Part shown: one piece after another, positions 62,901-64,000 of the stretch
Position numbering within the stretch: the stretch's first letter is position 1
Layout: the number at the start of each line of letters is the position of its first letter
Origin: CAVXEF01 sp963827315
Lineage (GTDB): Bacteria; Planctomycetota; Phycisphaerae; Sedimentisphaerales; Anaerobacaceae
Reading direction: 5' to 3'
Assembly: GCA_963827315.1 (NCBI GenBank)
Contig: CAWHAL010000001.1
Location: 671,617 to 735,616, forward strand
Length of the DNA: 64,000 nt
The notes under the pieces: generated by a model
The model's database searches: none
The model's input: only the letters and a program-made list of their open reading frames with translations
What the model was told of the DNA's origin: nothing
Program-made: the position numbers and the translations under genes

Positions 62901-64000
62901 GGGATCAAAGCCGGCGAATGTCCAGCCGACGTCTGCCACAGCGCTGAGAGTTACCACATCTCCGTAATGATATGGGGCCGCTATATCCGCAGTCACCGTG
63001 CCGTTGCCGACCTTGTTAATGGTCAGCGTGTACACATTCTGCGTGAAGGTGGCGGTGACCGTCTTATTATCGTCCATCGTGACAACCGCGCCGGGATCAA
63101 AGCCGGCGAATGTCCAGCCGACGTCTGCCACAGCGCTGAGAGTTACCACATCTCCGTAATGATATGGGGCCGCTATATCCGCAGTCACCGTGCCGTTGCC
63201 GACCTTCGTGATGGTCAGCGTGTACACATTCTGTGTGAATGTGGCGGTGACAGTCTTATTATCGTCCATCGTGACAACCGCGCCAGGATCAAAGCCGGCG
63301 AATGTCCAGCCGACATCTGCCACAGCGCTGAGAGTTACCACATCTCCGTAATGATATGGGGCCGCTATATCCGCAGTCACCGTGCCGTTGCCGACCTTCG
63401 TGATGGTCAGCGTGTACACATTCTGCGTGAAGGTGGCGGTGACCGTCTTATTATCGTCCATCGTGACAACCGCGCCGGGATCAAAGCCGGCGAATGTCCA
63501 GCCGACATCTGCCACAGCGCTGAGAGTTACCACATCTCCGTAATGATATGGGGCCGCTATATCCGCAGTCACCGTGCCGTTGCCGACCTTCGTGATGGTC
63601 AGCGTGTACACATTCTGCGTGAATGTGGCGGTGACCGTCTTATTATCGTCCATCGTGACAACCGCGCCGGGATCAAAGCCGGCGAATGTCCAGCCGACAT
63701 CTGCCACAGCGCTGAGAGTTACCACATCTCCGTAATGATATGGGGCCGCTTTATCCGCAGTCACCGTGCCGTTGCCGACCTTCGTGATGGTCAGCGTGTA
63801 CACATTCTGCGTGAAGGTGGCGGTGACCGTCTTATTATCGTCCATCGTGACAACTGCGCCGGGATCAAAGCCGGCGAATGTCCAGCCGACATCTGCCACA
63901 GCGCTGAGAGTTACCACATCTCCGTAATGATATGGGGCCGCTTTATCCGCAGTCACCGTGCCGTTGCCGACCTTCGTGATGGTCAGCGTGTACACATTCT
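56943..64000 (-). CDS. Giant extracellular repeat protein with dockerin-like tail (N-terminus cut)
   Basis: At least 2350 residues are visible and the frame continues past the right edge. The visible part is 28 tandem 64-residue divergent InlB-B/Flg_new-type repeats (VYTLTITKVGNGTVTAD ... NKTVTATFTQN), then a divergent copy (YTIVASADPNGSIDPNGS), a LamG/concanavalin-like domain (VGHWKMNDNAANKIVADSSG), a beta-rich module (DNYVSLSAGFDGSQAYYYYE), and the dockerin-like tail DLDSSGFIDWSDVLIISGNW. A signal peptide should lie beyond the edge. Such proteins form long extracellular stalks or adhesins. The assembled copy number may be wrong because the repeats are nearly identical. Confidence 0.9.
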   Translation of the reverse strand, partial: NVYTLTITKVGNGTVTADKAAPYHYGDVVTLSAVADVGWTFAGFDPGAVVTMDDNKTVTATFTQNVYTLTITKVGNGTVTADKAAPYHYGDVVTLSAVADVGWTFAGFDPGAVVTMDDNKTVTATFTQNVYTLTITKVGNGTVTADIAAPYHYGDVVTLSAVADVGWTFAGFDPGAVVTMDDNKTVTATFTQNVYTLTITKVGNGTVTADIAAPYHYGDVVTLSAVADVGWTFAGFDPGAVVTMDDNKTVTATFTQNVYTLTITKVGNGTVTADIAAPYHYGDVVTLSAVADVGWTFAGFDPGAVVTMDDNKTVTATFTQNVYTLTINKVGNGTVTADIAAPYHYGDVVTLSAVADVGWTFAGFDPGAVVTMDDNKTVTATFTQNVYTLTITKVGNGTVTADIAAPYHYGDVVTLSAVADVGWTFAGFDPGAVVTMDDNKTVTATFTQNVYTLTINKVGNGTVTADKEAPYHYGDVVTLSAVADVGWTFAGFDPGAVVTMDDNKTVTATFTQNVYTLTITKVGNGTVTADIAAPYHYGDVVTLSAVADVGWTFAGFDPGAVVTMDDNKTVTATFTQNVYTLTITKVGNGTVTADIAAPYHYGDVVTLSAVADTGWTFAGFDPGAVVTMDDNKTVTATFTQNVYTLTITKVGNGTVTADKAAPYHYGDVVTLSAVADVGWTFAGFDPGAVVTMDDNKTVTATFTQNVYTLTINKVGNGTVTADKEAPYHYGDVVTLSAVADVGWTFAGFDPGAVVTMDDNKTVTATFTQNVYTLTITKVGNGTVTADIAAPYHYGDVVTLSAVADVGWTFAGFDPGAVVTMDDNKTVTATFTQNVYTLTITKVGNGTVTADIAAPYHYGDVVTLSAVADVGWTFAGFDPGAVVTMDDNKTVTATFTQNVYTLTITKVGNGTVTADIAAPYHYGDVVTLSAVADVGWTFAGFDPGAVVTMDDNKTVTATFTQNVYTLTITKVGNGTVTADKAAPYHYGDVVTLSAVADVGWTFAGFDPGAVVTMDDNKTVTATFTQNVYTLTITKVGNGTVTADKAAPYHYGDVVTLSAVADVGWTFAGFDPGAVVTMDDNKTVTATFTQNVYTLTITKVGNGTVTADIAAPYHYGDVVTLSAVADVGWTFAGFDPGAVVTMDDNKTVTATFTQNVYTLTITKVGNGTVTADIAAPYHYGDVVTLSAVADVGWTFAGFDPGAVVTMDDNKTVTATFTQNVYTLTITKVGNGTVTADIAAPYHYGDVVTLSAVADVGWTFAGFDPGAVVTMDDNKTVTATFTQNVYTLTINKVGNGTVTADIAAPYHYGDVVTLSAVADVGWTFAGFDPGAVVTMDDNKTVTATFTQNVYTLTITKVGNGTVTADIAAPYHYGDVVTLSAVADVGWTFAGFDPGAVVTMDDNKTVTATFTQNVYTLTINKVGNGTVTADKEAPYHYGDVVTLSAVADVGWTFAGFDPGAVVTMDDNKTVTATFTQNVYTLTITKVGNGTVTADIAAPYHYGDVVTLSAVADVGWTFAGFDPGAVVTMDDNKTVTATFTQNVYTLTITKVGNGTVTADIAAPYHYGDVVTLSAVADVGWTFAGFDPGAVVTMDDNKTVTATFTQNVYTLTITKVGNGTVTADKAAPYHYGDVVTLSAVADVGWTFAGFDPGAVVTMDDNKTVTATFTQNVYTLTITKVGNGTVTADKEAPYHYGDVVTLSAVADVGWTFAGFDPGAVVTMDDNKTVTATFTQNVYTLTITKVGNGTVTADKAAPYHYGDVVTLSAVADVGWTFAGFDPGAVVTMDDNKTVTATFTQNVYTIVASADPNGSIDPNGSIVKTYGQDQQFTAHPNIGYTVDKWSVDGNDVQTGGSSYTLTDITADHTVLVTFKQLPSDNFNDNRRGAMWRTSTDDPESTTVIEDVNRLNVISTGGFNMASSCVGHWKMNDNAANKIVADSSGNGNHGTFNDASGDPNTQAHHVGSGNPPNLNGALTFDGNDDFVNVGNVIGTGAYTKVAWVKRTGGVQNNIISASTWSHALWAPQEASFKLSAGHNYGQPGGGLFLVQDSEPLQTGVWYLVAVTFDPNVESGKMVLYKNGVKVDDANNVPTQLPGTTYIGRFLTGYNFSGSIDNVMIFNKVLSQDEISYLYNNGSGMEIIPTGGGYGSAFYAANGWKFDVAGDFGAKVDFHYSDTSGGDGWVEMALEGAEDNYVSLSAGFDGSQAYYYYEKAVDGNVVYEQASRASNDGTLYISYNASVDELYLSFTGYGSGSAWRTIPGLLAGQWSSEAVKIAVGGGSELVELKDGEAYLDNFEVNSGLLLGWPPATDLDSSGFIDWSDVLIISGNWLTTGSDVPGDIVGDDDIVNFRDFAELGLAW
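58620..64000 (-). repeat. 192-bp tandem repeat array, 28 units plus partial
   Basis: Exact 192-bp periodicity runs from 58620 to 63995 and starts a further unit at the edge. Units differ at a few sites: ITK or INK, ADK or ADI or ADKE, ADV or ADT, and silent sites such as GTGAAG/C/T. The order of variants in units 1-11 (from the right) recurs in units 16-26, with an offset of 15 units (2,880 bp), which shows a segmental duplication inside the array. Confidence 0.93.

Noticed and set aside
58620..64000. CRISPR array
   Set aside because: The 192-bp units have no spacer-like variable parts and are an open reading frame of protein repeats.

Overview
The window looks like a chromosomal segment of a Gram-negative bacterium of the Planctomycetota, most likely class Phycisphaerae. 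This is inferred from content: two secreted proteins that end in the same dockerin-like tail (DxDxxGxIxWxDV ... VNFxDFAxxxLxW), a type IV pilin-like protein plus prepilin peptidase, a Re-citrate synthase-like enzyme, a stand-alone KS/CLF-type fatty-acid cassette, and simple 'stuttering' intergenic repeats. No rRNA or CRISPR array is present. One tRNA (Leu, anticodon TAA) is clear.

Region 1-7.2 kb is accessory and looks like a small defence island: a FRG-domain protein and an Mrr-type nuclease in tandem, a DNA methyltransferase fused to an Mrr-like nuclease domain, a DUF4238 protein, a small membrane-anchored protein, and debris. Within it a lone E2-type acyltransferase gene is framed by ~150-bp inverted repeats that carry AATT tracts at exactly 10-bp spacing. 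Region 7.2-15.4 kb is core: ribH-nusB-parA-like-yprB-like (minus strand), then a TPR protein, tRNA-Leu, Re-citrate synthase, a HAD hydrolase and threonine synthase. Region 15.4-20.8 kb handles polyprenyl and sugar chemistry: a frameshifted GT39, a phosphatase-like protein that lacks its catalytic Cys, a GT2, an HpnK-type deacetylase and a UbiA prenyltransferase. Region 20.9-28.6 kb has a pilin-like protein, DUF2007, aspS, a haem-motif histidine kinase, DUF167, pyrD and pyrK.

Region 28.7-38.6 kb holds an aldo/keto reductase with a ferredoxin tail, then a tight operon: FabZ-like, ACP, FabZ-like, a ketosynthase homologue with Cys->Glu and His->Asn (chain-length-factor-like), an intact ketosynthase, serS, a ferritin-like protein and a frameshifted comEC. 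Region 38.6-41.7 kb has an OmpA lipoprotein, prepilin peptidase and argG. Region 42.1-47.8 kb is a complete arsenic operon under an ArsR-type palindrome: arsR, an ArsP-like permease, a Cys-rich thioredoxin-like protein, ccdA, acr3, a small thioredoxin, arsF and arsG.

Region 47.9-52.9 kb has rlmN and a four-gene cassette (KamA-type aminomutase, two D-Ala-D-Ala-ligase-like ATP-grasp enzymes, GNAT) that may make a beta-amino-acid-containing small molecule. Region 53.4-64 kb has two dockerin-tailed extracellular proteins around an acyltransferase-3. One is a giant protein with at least 28 nearly identical 64-residue repeats that runs off the window and contains a higher-order duplication.

Two genes (GT39, comEC) are broken by single frameshifts, which may be real or assembly errors. 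Two others (TPR, ferritin-like) carry in-frame GC-rich insertions. All functional assignments come from reading motifs; no database search was run.
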